A DNA stretch of 64,000 nucleotides, taken from Actinocatenispora sera (GTDB lineage Bacteria; Actinomycetota; Actinomycetes; Mycobacteriales; Micromonosporaceae). This document shows positions 9,332-18,214 of the stretch, in pieces. The translations under genes were made by a program, and so were the position numbers. The notes beneath the pieces were generated by a model that was given only the letters and a program-made list of their open reading frames with translations, did no database searches and was not told where the DNA came from. Position 1 is the first letter of the stretch; each line of letters begins with the position of its first letter. Where the stretch lies: positions 1,922,001 to 1,986,000 of the forward strand of contig NZ_AP023354.1 in NCBI RefSeq assembly GCF_018324685.1, written 5' to 3'.

Positions 9332-9772
9332 ATGTTCCGAACGATGCTCAAGTCGAAGATCCACCGGGCCACGGTGACGCAGGCGGACCTGCACTACGTG
9401 GGCTCGGTGACGATCGACGCCGACCTGATGGCCGCGGCGGACCTGTTGGAGGGCGAGCAGGTCTCCATCGTGGACATCACCAACGGCGCCCGGCTGGAGA
9501 CGTACGTGATTCCCGGTGCGCCGGGGTCCGGCGTGATCGGCATCAACGGCGCGGCGGCACACCTGGTGCACCCGGACGACCTGGTCATCATCATGTCGTA
9601 CGCGGCGATGGACGAGACGCAGTCCCGGCAGTACCGCCCGCACGTGGTGCACGTCGACCGGGACAACCGGATCATCGAGCTGGGCAGCGATCCGGCCGCC
9701 GCACCGGCCGGCATCGCCGGCGATCCGGTGCCCGGCAACCTGGTCGCGGCGTCCACTGTGGACGCCCGGTGA
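9332..9772 (+). CDS. panD: Aspartate 1-decarboxylase
   Basis: PanD makes beta-alanine from aspartate and so supplies the second substrate of the PanC reaction next door. The 146-residue proenzyme has the self-cleavage site Gly24-Ser25 in HYVGSVTID, which yields the pyruvoyl cofactor, and the conserved [19 protein letters not shown] core. It is somewhat longer than the common 115-140 residues owing to a Pro/Ala-rich C-terminus, the region that in mycobacterial PanD affects stability. Its stop overlaps the nadB GTG by four bases. Confidence 0.97.
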   Translation: MFRTMLKSKIHRATVTQADLHYVGSVTIDADLMAAADLLEGEQVSIVDITNGARLETYVIPGAPGSGVIGINGAAAHLVHPDDLVIIMSYAAMDETQSRQYRPHVVHVDRDNRIIELGSDPAAAPAGIAGDPVPGNLVAASTVDAR

Positions 9773-11424
9773 CCGCGCCGGCCGCGGCGGTGCGGCAGCT
9801 GACGGTGCCGCACCGGCTCGCCGCGAGCGACCCGGGCTGGACGGACGAGACCGACGTCTGCGTGATCGGTTCCGGTGTCGCCGGCCTGACCGCGGCGCTG
9901 CACGCCCGGCAGGCCGGGCTGCGGGTCACCGTGGTGACCAAGGAGCGCATCGACGACGGCTCGACCCGGTGGGCGCAGGGCGGGATCGCGGCGGTCCTGG
10001 ACCCGCACGACACCCCCGCCGCGCACGCCGAGGACACCCACATCGCCGGCGTCGGGCTGTGCGATCCGGCCGCGGTGGACGTGCTGGTGACCGAGGGGCC
10101 GGCGCGGGTGCGCGAGCTGATCCGGTTCGGCGCCGAGTTCGACCGCAACGACGACGGATCGCTCGCGCTGACCCGGGAGGGTGGCCACCACGCGAACCGG
10201 ATCGTGCACGCGGGTGGCGACGCCAGCGGTGCCGAGGTGCAGCGCGCGCTGCACGCCGCGGTACGCCGGGATCCGTGGATCAAGCTGGTGGAGCACGCGC
10301 TGGTGCTCGACCTGCTGACCGACCGCACCGGACGGGCGGCCGGGGTGACCCTGCACGTCCTGGACGAGGGCAGCTCGGACGGCGTCGGCGCGATCCTGGC
10401 CCGCGCGGTGGTGCTCGCCACCGGCGGCATGGGCCAGGTGTTCGCCGCCACCACGAACCCGGTGGTGTCCACAGGGGACGGTGTGGGCCTCGCCCTGCGC
10501 GCTGGCGCCGCGGTGACCGACCTGGAGTTCCTCCAGTTCCATCCGACCTCGCTGTACCTCGGCGGCCGGGACGAGCTGGCGCAGCAGCCGCTGGTGTCCG
10601 AGGCGCTGCGCGGTGAGGGCGGGTACCTGGTCGACGCGGCCGGCAACCGCTTCATGCTCGGCCGGCACGAGCTGGCCGAGCTGGCGCCGCGGGACGTGGT
10701 GGCGAAGAACATCGTCCGCACGATGCTCGCGCAGCAGGTCGAGCACGTGTTCCTGGATGCCCGGCACCTCGGCCGGGAGATGCTGGAGCGCCGGTTCCCG
10801 ACGATCACCGCGCTCTGCCGCCAGGCCGGCATCGACCCGGTGACCGACCCGATCCCGGTGGCACCGGCGGCGCACTACGCGCCGGGCGGGGTGCGCACCG
10901 ACCTGTCCGGCCGCACCAGCGTGCCCGGCCTGTACGCGTGCGGCGAGGTGGCGTGCACCGGCGTGCACGGCGCGAACCGGCTGGCCTCCAACTCGCTGCT
11001 GGAGGCGCTGGTGTTCTCCGCCCGGATCTGCGCCGATCTGGCCCGGGACCTGCCGCCACAGGCGGACCCGGTCGCGACCGAGGGCACCGCGTGGGCGGTC
11101 GACCCGTCGGTACGCGAGCGGCTGCAGAAGACGATGTCCCGGGGTGCCGGGGTGCTGCGCAGCGGCGATTCGCTGGCCGCGACCGCGGCCGAGGTGGCCG
11201 AGCTGGCCGAGGCCCGGGCGCCCGCGTCGGCACCGGCCTGGGAGGCGACGAACCTGGTGACGGTCGCGGGTACGTTGCTCGCCGCCGCGTCCAGCCGGCG
11301 GGAGACCCGGGGCTGCCACTGGCGGGAGGACTTCGCCGATGCCGATCCGGCGTGGCTGGGCCACCTGGTCGCCACGATCGGACCGGGCGGCCAGATCGCT
11401 CAGACCTTCGAGGAGTCGCGGTGA
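9769..11424 (+). CDS. nadB: L-aspartate oxidase
   Basis: NadB is the flavoprotein that oxidises L-aspartate to iminoaspartate, the first step of de novo NAD synthesis. The 551-residue protein has the FAD dinucleotide motif [13 protein letters not shown] from residue 32, the [11 protein letters not shown] segment, the [15 protein letters not shown] active-site region, and the succinate dehydrogenase-like C-terminus with [23 protein letters not shown]. The GTG start overlaps panD and the stop overlaps nadC. No nadA (quinolinate synthase) is present in this window, so the middle step must be encoded elsewhere. Confidence 0.96.
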   Translation: MTAPAAAVRQLTVPHRLAASDPGWTDETDVCVIGSGVAGLTAALHARQAGLRVTVVTKERIDDGSTRWAQGGIAAVLDPHDTPAAHAEDTHIAGVGLCDPAAVDVLVTEGPARVRELIRFGAEFDRNDDGSLALTREGGHHANRIVHAGGDASGAEVQRALHAAVRRDPWIKLVEHALVLDLLTDRTGRAAGVTLHVLDEGSSDGVGAILARAVVLATGGMGQVFAATTNPVVSTGDGVGLALRAGAAVTDLEFLQFHPTSLYLGGRDELAQQPLVSEALRGEGGYLVDAAGNRFMLGRHELAELAPRDVVAKNIVRTMLAQQVEHVFLDARHLGREMLERRFPTITALCRQAGIDPVTDPIPVAPAAHYAPGGVRTDLSGRTSVPGLYACGEVACTGVHGANRLASNSLLEALVFSARICADLARDLPPQADPVATEGTAWAVDPSVRERLQKTMSRGAGVLRSGDSLAATAAEVAELAEARAPASAPAWEATNLVTVAGTLLAAASSRRETRGCHWREDFADADPAWLGHLVATIGPGGQIAQTFEESR

Positions 11425-12344
11425 CCACCGTCGTACTAGGACAGTCCATAGTGGACTACGTGGCCGCCGCCGGGCTGGATCCGGGCCTGGTGTCGGACAC
11501 CGTGCGGCGAGCGCTGGCCGAGGATCTCGGCCCGGACGGGCTGGACGTGACCAGCGTGGCGACGATACCGGCCGAGCAGCTCGACGTGGCCGACATCATC
11601 GCGCGGGCGGACGGCGTGGTCGCCGGGCTGCCGGTCGCCGCGGCGGTGTTCGACCTCGCCTCGGGTGGCGCGACGAGCTTCCAGGCGCGGGTACCGGAGG
11701 GTGCGGCGGTGCGCCGCGGCGACGTGCTGGCCGAGGTGGCCGGTCCGGCCCGGGCGCTGCTGACCGCCGAACGCACCGCGCTCAACCTGCTCTGCCGGGC
11801 GAGCGGGGTGGCCACCCACACCCGGCGCTGGGCCGACGCGCTGGCCGGCACCGGCGCCACCGTCCTGGACACCCGCAAGACCACGCCCGGCCTGCGCTTC
11901 CTGGAGAAGTACGCGGTGCGCGCGGGCGGCGGTACGAACAAGCGGATGGGCCTGTACGACGTCGCGATGATCAAGGACAACCACGTGGTCGCCGCCGGCG
12001 GCATCACCGCGGCGTACCGGCGGGTGCGGGAGCGGTTCCCGGACGTGCCGGTGCAGGTCGAGGTGACCACGGTGGCCGAGGCGTTGGAGGCGGTCGGCGC
12101 CGGGGCCGACTTCCTGTTGTGCGACAACATGTCCACCGATCTGCTGCGCGAGGTGGTCGTCGCGGTCGACGGCCGGGCCGAGCTGGAGGCCACCGGCGGG
12201 CTGACCCTGGAGGTGGCCGCCGACTACGGCGCGACGGGCGTCGACTACCTGTCGGTCGGCGCGCTGACGCACTCGTCGCCGATCCTGGACATCGCGATGG
12301 ACCTGCGACCCCGGGCGACCGACGCCGACACCGGGGGTCGCTGA
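11421..12344 (+). CDS. nadC: Nicotinate-nucleotide pyrophosphorylase (quinolinate phosphoribosyltransferase)
   Basis: NadC converts quinolinate and PRPP to nicotinate mononucleotide, CO2 and pyrophosphate. The 307-residue protein carries the family motifs EDLGPDGLDVTS, ERTALNLLCRASGVAT, DTRKTTPGLRFLEKYAV, the GGGTNKRMGLYD loop and IKDNH, with a C-terminal LLCDNMS / EATGGL / DYLSVGALTHS barrel end. The GTG at 11421 overlaps the nadB stop by four bases, and the TGA shares one base with the coaX ATG. Both overlaps point to one polycistronic message. Confidence 0.97.
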   Translation: MTTVVLGQSIVDYVAAAGLDPGLVSDTVRRALAEDLGPDGLDVTSVATIPAEQLDVADIIARADGVVAGLPVAAAVFDLASGGATSFQARVPEGAAVRRGDVLAEVAGPARALLTAERTALNLLCRASGVATHTRRWADALAGTGATVLDTRKTTPGLRFLEKYAVRAGGGTNKRMGLYDVAMIKDNHVVAAGGITAAYRRVRERFPDVPVQVEVTTVAEALEAVGAGADFLLCDNMSTDLLREVVVAVDGRAELEATGGLTLEVAADYGATGVDYLSVGALTHSSPILDIAMDLRPRATDADTGGR

Positions 12345-13096
12345 TGCTGCTCGCCATCGACGTCGGGAACACCAACACCGTGCTCGCCACGTTCGACGGG
12401 GAGATCCTGACCCGGTCGTGGCGGATCAAGACCGACAGCCGGCACACCGCGGACGAGCTGGCGCTGACGATCCGCGGGCTGCTGGACGGCGCGAAGATCA
12501 CCGGCATCGCGGCCTGCTCGACCGTCCCGGCGGTACTGCACGAGCTGCGGCTGATGTTCGCCGGGTACTACCCGCAGGTGCCGGTGGTGGTGGTCGAGCC
12601 CGGCGTGCGCACCGGCGTGCAGCTGACCTACAACAACCCGCGCGAGGTCGGTACCGACCGGGTGATGAACACGCTCGCCGCGCACACCCTGTACGGCGGG
12701 CCGACGGTGGTGGTCGACTTCGGCACCTCGACCAGCTTCGACGTGGTGAGCGCGCGCGGCGAGTTCCTCGGCGGCGCGCTCGCCCCCGGCGTCGAGATCT
12801 CCGCGGACGCGCTCGCGGCGCGGGCCGCGCAGCTGGTCAAGGTGGAGCTGACCCGGCCGCCGCGGGCGGTCGGCAAGAACACCGTCGAGGCGCTGCAGTC
12901 CGGCATCCTGTACGGGTTCGCCGGCCAGGTGGACGGCATCGTCGGCCGGATCGCCGCCGAGGTCGGCGAGCTGCGCGCGGTGGTGGCGACCGGCGGGCTG
13001 GCGCCGCTGATCGTCGGCGAGTGCCGCACCGTCACCCACCACGAGCCGCACCTGACCCTGATCGGCCTGCGCCTGGTGCACGCGAAGAACGTCTGA
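12344..13096 (+). CDS. coaX: Type III pantothenate kinase
   Basis: CoaX phosphorylates pantothenate in the first committed step of CoA synthesis. The 250-residue protein has the ASKHA-fold signatures DVGNTNT at residues 6-12, EVGTDRVMN in the middle, VVVDFGTSTSFD for phosphate binding, GGALAPGVEIS, and a late VVATGGLAPLI. It closes the operon, so one transcript carries pantothenate synthesis, its kinase and two NAD synthesis steps. The same grouping is known in other actinobacteria. I see no strong terminator directly behind it. Confidence 0.96.
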   Translation: MLLAIDVGNTNTVLATFDGEILTRSWRIKTDSRHTADELALTIRGLLDGAKITGIAACSTVPAVLHELRLMFAGYYPQVPVVVVEPGVRTGVQLTYNNPREVGTDRVMNTLAAHTLYGGPTVVVDFGTSTSFDVVSARGEFLGGALAPGVEISADALAARAAQLVKVELTRPPRAVGKNTVEALQSGILYGFAGQVDGIVGRIAAEVGELRAVVATGGLAPLIVGECRTVTHHEPHLTLIGLRLVHAKNV

Positions 13097-13165
13097 CGAG
13101 CCTCCGGCTGCTGCGTCCGACCTGCGGCGATGGAGACTGATCGGTACCCGATCGACGATCATGCA

Positions 13166-13195
13166 TTGATTTCGGCGGTTTGTCGTCCTTACCAT
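13166..13195 (+). promoter_or_regulatory. Candidate promoter for the sedolisin gene
   Basis: TTGATT at 13166-13171 and TACCAT at 13190-13195 are 18 bases apart in an unusually AT-rich stretch after coaX, about 70 bases before the protease ATG at 13267. This is a fair match to a housekeeping sigma promoter. It is inferred from sequence only. Confidence 0.4.
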
Positions 13196-13266
13196 CCATC
13201 CGGACGTGTTCCACCAGTTGCGGACCCTCCGCCCTCACGGCGGGTCCCCACTCTGAAGGAGTCTGG

Positions 13267-14556
13267 ATGGACGACACCACCACTCGCCCGCGCCGACTGG
13301 CGCTCGTACTGGCCGCCACCGGCGCACTCGTCGCCGGTGCCCTGGCCACCACCCCGGCCGCCGCCGCACCGGCCCACCCCGACACCGGTACCAGGACGAT
13401 CGGAGCCCGGGGGTTCGGCTGCGCCACGGCGCAACCCGGCCGGATGTCCTGCCTCGGCAGGTTCGCACCGCGCCGGGTGCGCACCCGCGCCGGCCGGCCG
13501 GTCGCGCCGGCGACCACCGGCAGCCCCACCACCGTCGGGCTCACCCCGGCACAGCTGGTCGACGCGTACGGCCTGGGCAGCGCCAACGCCGCCGGCCGCA
13601 CCGTGGCCATCGTCGACGCGTACGACGCGCCCACCGCCGAAGCGGACCTCGCCACCTACCGTGCCGCGTACGGGCTGCCGGCCTGCACGAGCGCGAACGG
13701 CTGCTTCCGCAAGGTGAACCAGGACGGCGCCGCGAGCCCGCTGCCGGCCGGCGACTACGGCTGGGCCGAGGAGATCTCGCTGGACCTCGACATGGTCTCC
13801 GCGGTCTGCCCGTCCTGCCACATCCTGCTGGTCGAGGCGAACTCGGCGGACATCGACTCGCTCGGCGCGGCCGAGGACACCGCGGCCACCGCGAGCGGCG
13901 TCGTCGCCGTCTCCAACAGCTGGGGCGGTGCCGAGGACGCCACCGAACTCGATGCGGACAGCCACTTCCAGCACCCCGGCGTGGCGATCACCGCCAGCTC
14001 CGGCGACTCCGGGTACGGGGTGTCCTGGCCTGCGGCCTCGCCGTACGTCACGGCGGTCGGCGGTACCAGCCTGAGCACCGCGAGCAACGCCCGCGGCTGG
14101 ACCGAGACCGCCTGGTCCGGCGCCGGTTCCGGCTGCTCGACGCAGGAGGCGAAGCCGTCCTGGCAGCACGACAGCGGCTGCGCGAACCGCAGCGTCGCCG
14201 ACGTGTCCGCGGTGGCCGACCCGAACACCGGCGTCGCCGTGTACGACACGTACAACAGCTGCGGCACCGGTTCGTGGTGCGATCTGCTGCTGGCGCTCGG
14301 GCTGGCGCAGGGCGCGGACGGCTGGGTGCAGGTCGGCGGCACCAGCGCCTCGTCGCCGATCATCGCGTCGGTGTTCGCGCTGGCCGGCAACACCGGCTCG
14401 ATCGACCAGTCGTATCCGTACTCGCACGCGTCGGCGCTGCACGACGTGACGAGCGGCAACAACGGCAGCTGCGGTGGCAGCTACCTGTGCACCGCGGGGG
14501 CCGGCTACGACGGCCCGACCGGCCTCGGCACCCCGAACGGCACCGGCGCCTTCTGA
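13267..14556 (+). CDS. Secreted sedolisin-family (S53) serine protease
   Basis: The 429-residue protein has a signal peptide (Arg-rich start, hydrophobic core, Ala-rich cleavage region near residue 34). The catalytic layout fits sedolisins: Glu169 and Asp173 in WAEEISLDLD, oxyanion Asp247 in SSGDSGYG, and nucleophile Ser360 in VGGTSASSP. The pro-region is short, about 50 residues, rather than the large propeptide of kumamolisin-type enzymes, and several cysteines suggest disulfides. Family members are usually acid-active endopeptidases. The ATG at 13267 follows AAGGAG by six bases. The gene is monocistronic and converges with the LysR gene. Confidence 0.85.
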   Translation: MDDTTTRPRRLALVLAATGALVAGALATTPAAAAPAHPDTGTRTIGARGFGCATAQPGRMSCLGRFAPRRVRTRAGRPVAPATTGSPTTVGLTPAQLVDAYGLGSANAAGRTVAIVDAYDAPTAEADLATYRAAYGLPACTSANGCFRKVNQDGAASPLPAGDYGWAEEISLDLDMVSAVCPSCHILLVEANSADIDSLGAAEDTAATASGVVAVSNSWGGAEDATELDADSHFQHPGVAITASSGDSGYGVSWPAASPYVTAVGGTSLSTASNARGWTETAWSGAGSGCSTQEAKPSWQHDSGCANRSVADVSAVADPNTGVAVYDTYNSCGTGSWCDLLLALGLAQGADGWVQVGGTSASSPIIASVFALAGNTGSIDQSYPYSHASALHDVTSGNNGSCGGSYLCTAGAGYDGPTGLGTPNGTGAF

Positions 14557-14594
14557 CGAACCCCGATCCACGTCGACCGATGGGCCGGACCGCG

Positions 14595-15470
14595 TCAGCG
14601 GCCCGGCCCGGCCGTCGCGGTGACCGTCGACCACAGGGCCGCGACGAGCGGCGTACGCAGGTGGTCGCGGCGCACGCACGGCCCGATCCGGAACGGCGCC
14701 AGCGGCGGCCGCGCCGGAACCTCGGTCAGCCGGTCGGCGAGCGCGCTGCTCGACAGCACCAGCCGAGGGACGACCCCGACGCCGCAGCCGAGCGCGACGA
14801 GCGCCAGCAGCGCCTCGTGGCTGTCCACGAAGGACACCCGGGTGGGCGGGCTGTCGCGCCGGCGCAACCAGCGGTCCGCCGCGGTGCGGGCGAGTCCGCT
14901 CCGCGGTAGAACCAGCGGGGTACCGGCGGTGATCCGGCGCGGTGCGGCCGGGCCGAGAGCCGTGACGAACACCAGCGGCGTCTCGGTCAGCGGCCGGCTG
15001 ATCAGCGACGCCGGGATCCGGTCCGGCAGCGCGGCGACCGCGAGGTCCACCGACCCGTCGTCGACCCGGGCGATCGCCTCGGCCGCGGCGCCGGTGCGCA
15101 GCTCCAACTCGACCTGCGGGTGGGCGGCCCGGAACGGTGCCAGGAGGTCCGGCAGCAGCGTCTGGCAGGCGGTCACCGAGGCGAACAGGGTGACCCGGCC
15201 GGTCAGCTCGTCGCTGTCGCCGGCGGGCTCCCGGTACTCGTCCCACAGCCGCAACGCGTCCCGCGCGTAGCGCTGGAACCGGTGCCCCGCCGCGGTCAGC
15301 GCGACGCCGCGCGGGCCGCGGTCGAGCAGCCGTTCGCCGGCCTGTACCTCCAACCGCTGGATCACCCGGGTCAGCGTGGCGGGGCTGACGTGGCACTCCG
15401 CGGAGGTCCGGCCGAAGTTGAGCGTGTGCCCGAGATGCAGGTAGAGCCGCAGGTCACGATGGGCGTCCAT
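14595..15470 (-). CDS. ilvY: LysR-family regulator, IlvY-like
   Basis: The 291-residue protein has an N-terminal winged helix beginning MDAHRDLRLYLHLGHTLNFGR with the recognition segment CHVSPATLTRVIQRLE, then a periplasmic-binding-like effector domain. This opening matches IlvY, which activates ilvC in response to acetohydroxy acids. Consistent with that, it is divergently placed 80 bases from an ilvC relative, with a T-N11-A palindrome between. Because that ilvC copy is internally deleted, the regulator may act on another locus or only on itself. The specific name is inferred from similarity and context. Confidence 0.7.
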   Translation of the reverse strand: MDAHRDLRLYLHLGHTLNFGRTSAECHVSPATLTRVIQRLEVQAGERLLDRGPRGVALTAAGHRFQRYARDALRLWDEYREPAGDSDELTGRVTLFASVTACQTLLPDLLAPFRAAHPQVELELRTGAAAEAIARVDDGSVDLAVAALPDRIPASLISRPLTETPLVFVTALGPAAPRRITAGTPLVLPRSGLARTAADRWLRRRDSPPTRVSFVDSHEALLALVALGCGVGVVPRLVLSSSALADRLTEVPARPPLAPFRIGPCVRRDHLRTPLVAALWSTVTATAGPGR

Positions 15471-15503
15471 GAAGGCGTTCCGGTTCCTGAAACGATCCGA
15501 TGC

Positions 15504-15529
15504 GATAGTTGCGCTTGCTGCAAGCTATC
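15504..15529. promoter_or_regulatory. Palindromic operator between ilvY-like gene and ilvC remnant
   Basis: A near-perfect inverted repeat spans 15504-15529: outer GATAG / CTATC, and inner GCTTGCTGCAAGC (15513-15525), a perfect 13-base palindrome. T15510-N11-A15522 fits the LysR-type box. Its position in the divergent intergenic region fits IlvY-like binding. Confidence 0.55.
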
Positions 15530-15550
15530 CCGGCGACCTAGAACTGCGCC

Positions 15551-16120
15551 ATGACCACGTTCACCTCCGACGTCTTCGACGTCGAGACGATCGAACTTGC
15601 CGGCACCACCGAGAGCATCGTCCGCGGCGGCCGGCACCTGTTCGGCCGGCTGCCGGCCGCGCTCGCCGGGGTACGCCGGATCGGGGTGCTCGGGTGGGGT
15701 CCGCAGGGTCGCGCCCAGGCGCTGAACCTGCGCGACTCGCTGGCCGGTACCGGGATCGGCGTCACGGTCGGAGTGTTCGTGGCCGCGATGGTCGCGCAGA
15801 TCGACGTCCTCGCCGAACACGGGCATGCCTGGTCCGAGATCGTCAACGAGTCGGTCATCGAGGCGGTCGACTCGTTGCTGCCGTACATGCGGGCCCGCGA
15901 CGTCTCCTACATGGTCGACAACTGCTCGATGACCGCCCGGCTCGGCGCGCGGAAATGGGGTCCGCGGTTCGCGGCGGCCCTCGATCAGCTCGCGTTCCCG
16001 GCCGCCGACGGCATCGAGCCGCTCGATCCCGCACCGCTCGCGGCGTTCGCCGATCATCCGGTGCACGGGGTACTCGCGCGGCTCGCCCCGCTCCGCCCGC
16101 CGGTCGACATCTCCGTCTGA
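15551..16120 (+). pseudogene. ilvC: Ketol-acid reductoisomerase with internal in-frame deletion
   Basis: The 189-residue product is a clear fragmentary class II (long form) IlvC. Residues 10-74 match the start of the NADPH-binding domain, including ETIELAGTTESIVRGG and GVLGWGPQGRAQALNLRDSL. Residues 75-150 match the extreme C-terminal knotted domain, including HAWSEIVNESVIEAVDSL and MVDNCSMTARLGARKWGPRF. Everything between, roughly 300 residues of a protein normally near 490, is missing, with a seamless junction near base 15773. Most of the NADPH site and nearly all acidic Mg2+ ligands are gone, so reductoisomerase activity is not expected. The frame has stayed open and codon use looks normal, so it is either a recent deletion or a small protein with a new role. 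Confidence 0.75.
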
Positions 16121-16160
16121 CCCGCCACCGCGCCACGCCCGCCCGGGCCCGCGGCGCGCG

Positions 16161-16198
16161 GTCAGGCGCGGGCCGCGCGGTCAGGCGCGGGCCGCGCG
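16161..16198. repeat. 19-base tandem duplication at the end of the flavin monooxygenase gene
   Basis: GTCAGGCGCGGGCCGCGCG occurs twice in direct tandem, at 16161-16179 and 16180-16198. Each copy contains the stop of the minus-strand gene, so the duplication repeats the last codons and the stop. It looks like replication slippage. Confidence 0.7.
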
Positions 16199-17353
16199 GT
16201 AGGCGGCGGCGTCTCGCTGGTACCGCTGGTGCTCGGCCCGGTGGTCCGGGATGTGGTCAGCGGCGCCGGCGAAGCGGGTCAGGCCCTCGTTCGCGGCCGC
16301 GGCAAGCGGTGCGGACCGCGCCCACATCCGCTTCTCGTACCCGGCGAGCGCGGCGTCGGCCGGCTGCGTCGCGATCGCGGTGGCCAGCTCGGCGGCGTCC
16401 AGCAGCGCGAGGTTCGCGCCCCAGCCGCCGAGCGGTGGCATCACGTGCGCCGCGTCGCCGACCAGCGTGACGCCGGGCCGGTGCGGCCAGGTGAGCCCCG
16501 CCGGCAGCGCGTGGATCGGCCGGTGCAGGTACCGGCCGTCGGTGTCGGTCAGCAGTGGCCGGAACCGCGCGCCCCAGCCGCCGTACGCGTCGAGCAGGTA
16601 GCGCCGGATCGCCGCGGCGTCGCTCGGGTCGAGCCCGGCCCGCCGGGGCCAGTCGGCCTCGATGCGCATGCTGAGGTAGCAGCGGATCTGGCCGCCGCTG
16701 TTGCGTTGCGCGACGATGGCCCGCCCGGCGCCGTCGTTCGCGAACAGGTGACCGGTGCCGACCAGTGCGGCGATCTCCGGGTGCCGCGCTTCCACGTCGT
16801 CGAACCGCACCTCGACGAACGACACCCCGGTGTACGCCGGGGCGGCGTCGCTGACCAGCGGCCGGACCCGGGACCAGGTGCCGTCGGCGCCGATCACGAG
16901 ATCGGCCGCGGCGTGGCCACCGTCCGCGAAGCGCAGCCGGTACCCGCCGTCGACCGCGTCGACGCCGACCACCCGGTGTCCGAAGTGGACGGTACCGGCG
17001 GGCACGCTGCCGGCGAGCAAGCGGCGCAGCTGCCCGCGGTCGATCTCCGGGGCCGCGTCGTCGTCGGCGTCCGGGACGAACGCGGCGAGCTCGGTGCCGT
17101 GCTGGTCGACCCGCCGCTTCGCCTGGTCCTCGTACCGGGCGACGGCGGTGAACGCCTCCAGCAGGCCGGCGTCGGCGAGCGCGATCTGCCCGGTGTCGGC
17201 GTGCAAATCGAGGCTCCCACCGGCGTCTCGCGAGGTCAGCGACGTGTCGGCGTCGTAGACGGTCGCGGGGATGTCGTGGTTGTGCAGGACCCGGGCGCAC
17301 ATCAGGCCGGCCGGGCCGGCGCCGACGATCGCGATGCGGGGTGTGGTGTTCAT
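16181..17353 (-). CDS. FAD-dependent monooxygenase (PHBH/TetX-like)
   Basis: The 390-residue protein opens with the FAD motif IAIVGAGPAGLMCARVL at residues 7-23. It has the mid-protein DG motif (VIGADGTWSRVR) and the late GDAAHVMPPLGGWGANLAL motif that binds the FAD phosphate. This is the class A flavoprotein hydroxylase fold shared by aromatic hydroxylases and TetX tetracycline monooxygenases; the substrate cannot be read from sequence. ATG at 17353 follows GGAGGAG. The divergent TetR gene and the repeated operator-like sites between them suggest induction by a small molecule that is also the TetR ligand. Confidence 0.85.
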   Translation of the reverse strand: MNTTPRIAIVGAGPAGLMCARVLHNHDIPATVYDADTSLTSRDAGGSLDLHADTGQIALADAGLLEAFTAVARYEDQAKRRVDQHGTELAAFVPDADDDAAPEIDRGQLRRLLAGSVPAGTVHFGHRVVGVDAVDGGYRLRFADGGHAAADLVIGADGTWSRVRPLVSDAAPAYTGVSFVEVRFDDVEARHPEIAALVGTGHLFANDGAGRAIVAQRNSGGQIRCYLSMRIEADWPRRAGLDPSDAAAIRRYLLDAYGGWGARFRPLLTDTDGRYLHRPIHALPAGLTWPHRPGVTLVGDAAHVMPPLGGWGANLALLDAAELATAIATQPADAALAGYEKRMWARSAPLAAAANEGLTRFAGAADHIPDHRAEHQRYQRDAAAYRAARA

Positions 17354-17391
17354 GGCGCTCCTCCTTCGACGACGCGACCATCCTGACTGGT

Positions 17392-17433
17392 CGCTCGGTA
17401 AGTTGGACCGTAACTGAACGGGCGCTCGGTAAG
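17392..17433. promoter_or_regulatory. Direct-repeat operator candidate in the monooxygenase/TetR intergenic region
   Basis: CGCTCGGTAAG occurs at 17392-17402 and again at 17423-17433, 31 bases apart, about three helical turns. The second copy is preceded by ACTGAACG, giving an imperfect inverted repeat with CGCTCGGT as TetR proteins prefer. It lies between the divergent genes starting at 17353 and 17466. Confidence 0.5.
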
Positions 17434-17465
17434 CAACTACACTGGGACCCCGTGAGAGGAGGGTC

Positions 17466-18104
17466 ATGACCGGACGCGAACGGCGCAGCGGCGCCGACAC
17501 CCGCGCGCAGATCCAGCGGGTCGCGCGACAGCTGTTCACCGAGAAGGGCTACGAGGCGACCTCGACCCGCGACCTGACCGAGGCGCTCGGCCTGACCAAG
17601 TCGTCGCTCTACTACCACTTCCGCAACAAGGAGGAGATCCTCGCCAGCCTGGTCGAACAGCGCCGCCGCGACCTGGACGAGCTGATCGACTGGGTGCGCG
17701 ACCAGCCGCGCGGGCCCGACCTGGCGCGCCGGACCGCGCTGCGCTGGCTCGCCGGTACCACCCCGGAACACCTCGCGACGATGCGACTCGCACACGCCAA
17801 CCAGCCGGTCATGCGGCGGATCACCGGCCACGGCACCGACGTGGTCGGTGGGATCGACCGGCTGATCGACCTGCTCGCCGGCGAGCACACCGACCCGCAG
17901 GGCCGGATCCTGCTGCGGATGACGTTCGACACCGTCCGGGCGGCGCTGCTCGCCGCCCCGGCTGGCGTCGAACCGGCCGACGTGCTCGCCGCCGCCCGGC
18001 GCGCCACCCTCGCCCTCACCGCCGCGGTCGCCGACCCGCCGCCGGACACCGCCACCGACCCGCCGGACACCGCCGCCGACCCACGCGCGGACACCGCCGG
18101 CTGA
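17466..18104 (+). CDS. TetR/AcrR-family repressor
   Basis: The 212-residue protein has a typical TetR N-terminus: ARQLFTEKGYEATSTRDLTEALGLTKSSLYYHFRNKEEIL forms the helix-turn-helix and the YYHF hallmark. The rest is a helical ligand domain. The C-terminus runs into a low-complexity Pro/Asp/Thr repeat (PPDTA units). ATG at 17466 follows GAGGAGG. It is divergent from the flavin monooxygenase gene and most likely represses it and itself through the repeated sites between them. Confidence 0.9.
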   Translation: MTGRERRSGADTRAQIQRVARQLFTEKGYEATSTRDLTEALGLTKSSLYYHFRNKEEILASLVEQRRRDLDELIDWVRDQPRGPDLARRTALRWLAGTTPEHLATMRLAHANQPVMRRITGHGTDVVGGIDRLIDLLAGEHTDPQGRILLRMTFDTVRAALLAAPAGVEPADVLAAARRATLALTAAVADPPPDTATDPPDTAADPRADTAG

Positions 18105-18174
18105 CGTCCCTCGCCGTCTACCCGGAGGCGGACAAACCGTCGGCTGACGCCCTCGCCGTCTACCCGCAAGCGGG
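18099..18174. repeat. Imperfect direct repeat after the TetR gene
   Basis: A segment beginning GGCTGACG and containing CTCGCCGTCTACCCG appears at 18099 and again at 18142, 43 bases apart, with a few substitutions. It overlaps the TetR stop and lies in the convergent gap before the methyltransferase gene. No function is evident. Confidence 0.5.
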
Positions 18175-18214
18175 CGCCGCCGGCCAGTCTGTGCTGCGCG
18201 GGCGGCGCCGCGGA

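Noticed and set aside
17353-17466. Naming the flavin monooxygenase a tetracycline-inactivating TetX
   Set aside because: The fold is shared by many class A hydroxylases and the linked TetR-family regulator does not imply tetracycline. No substrate-specific residues could be checked.
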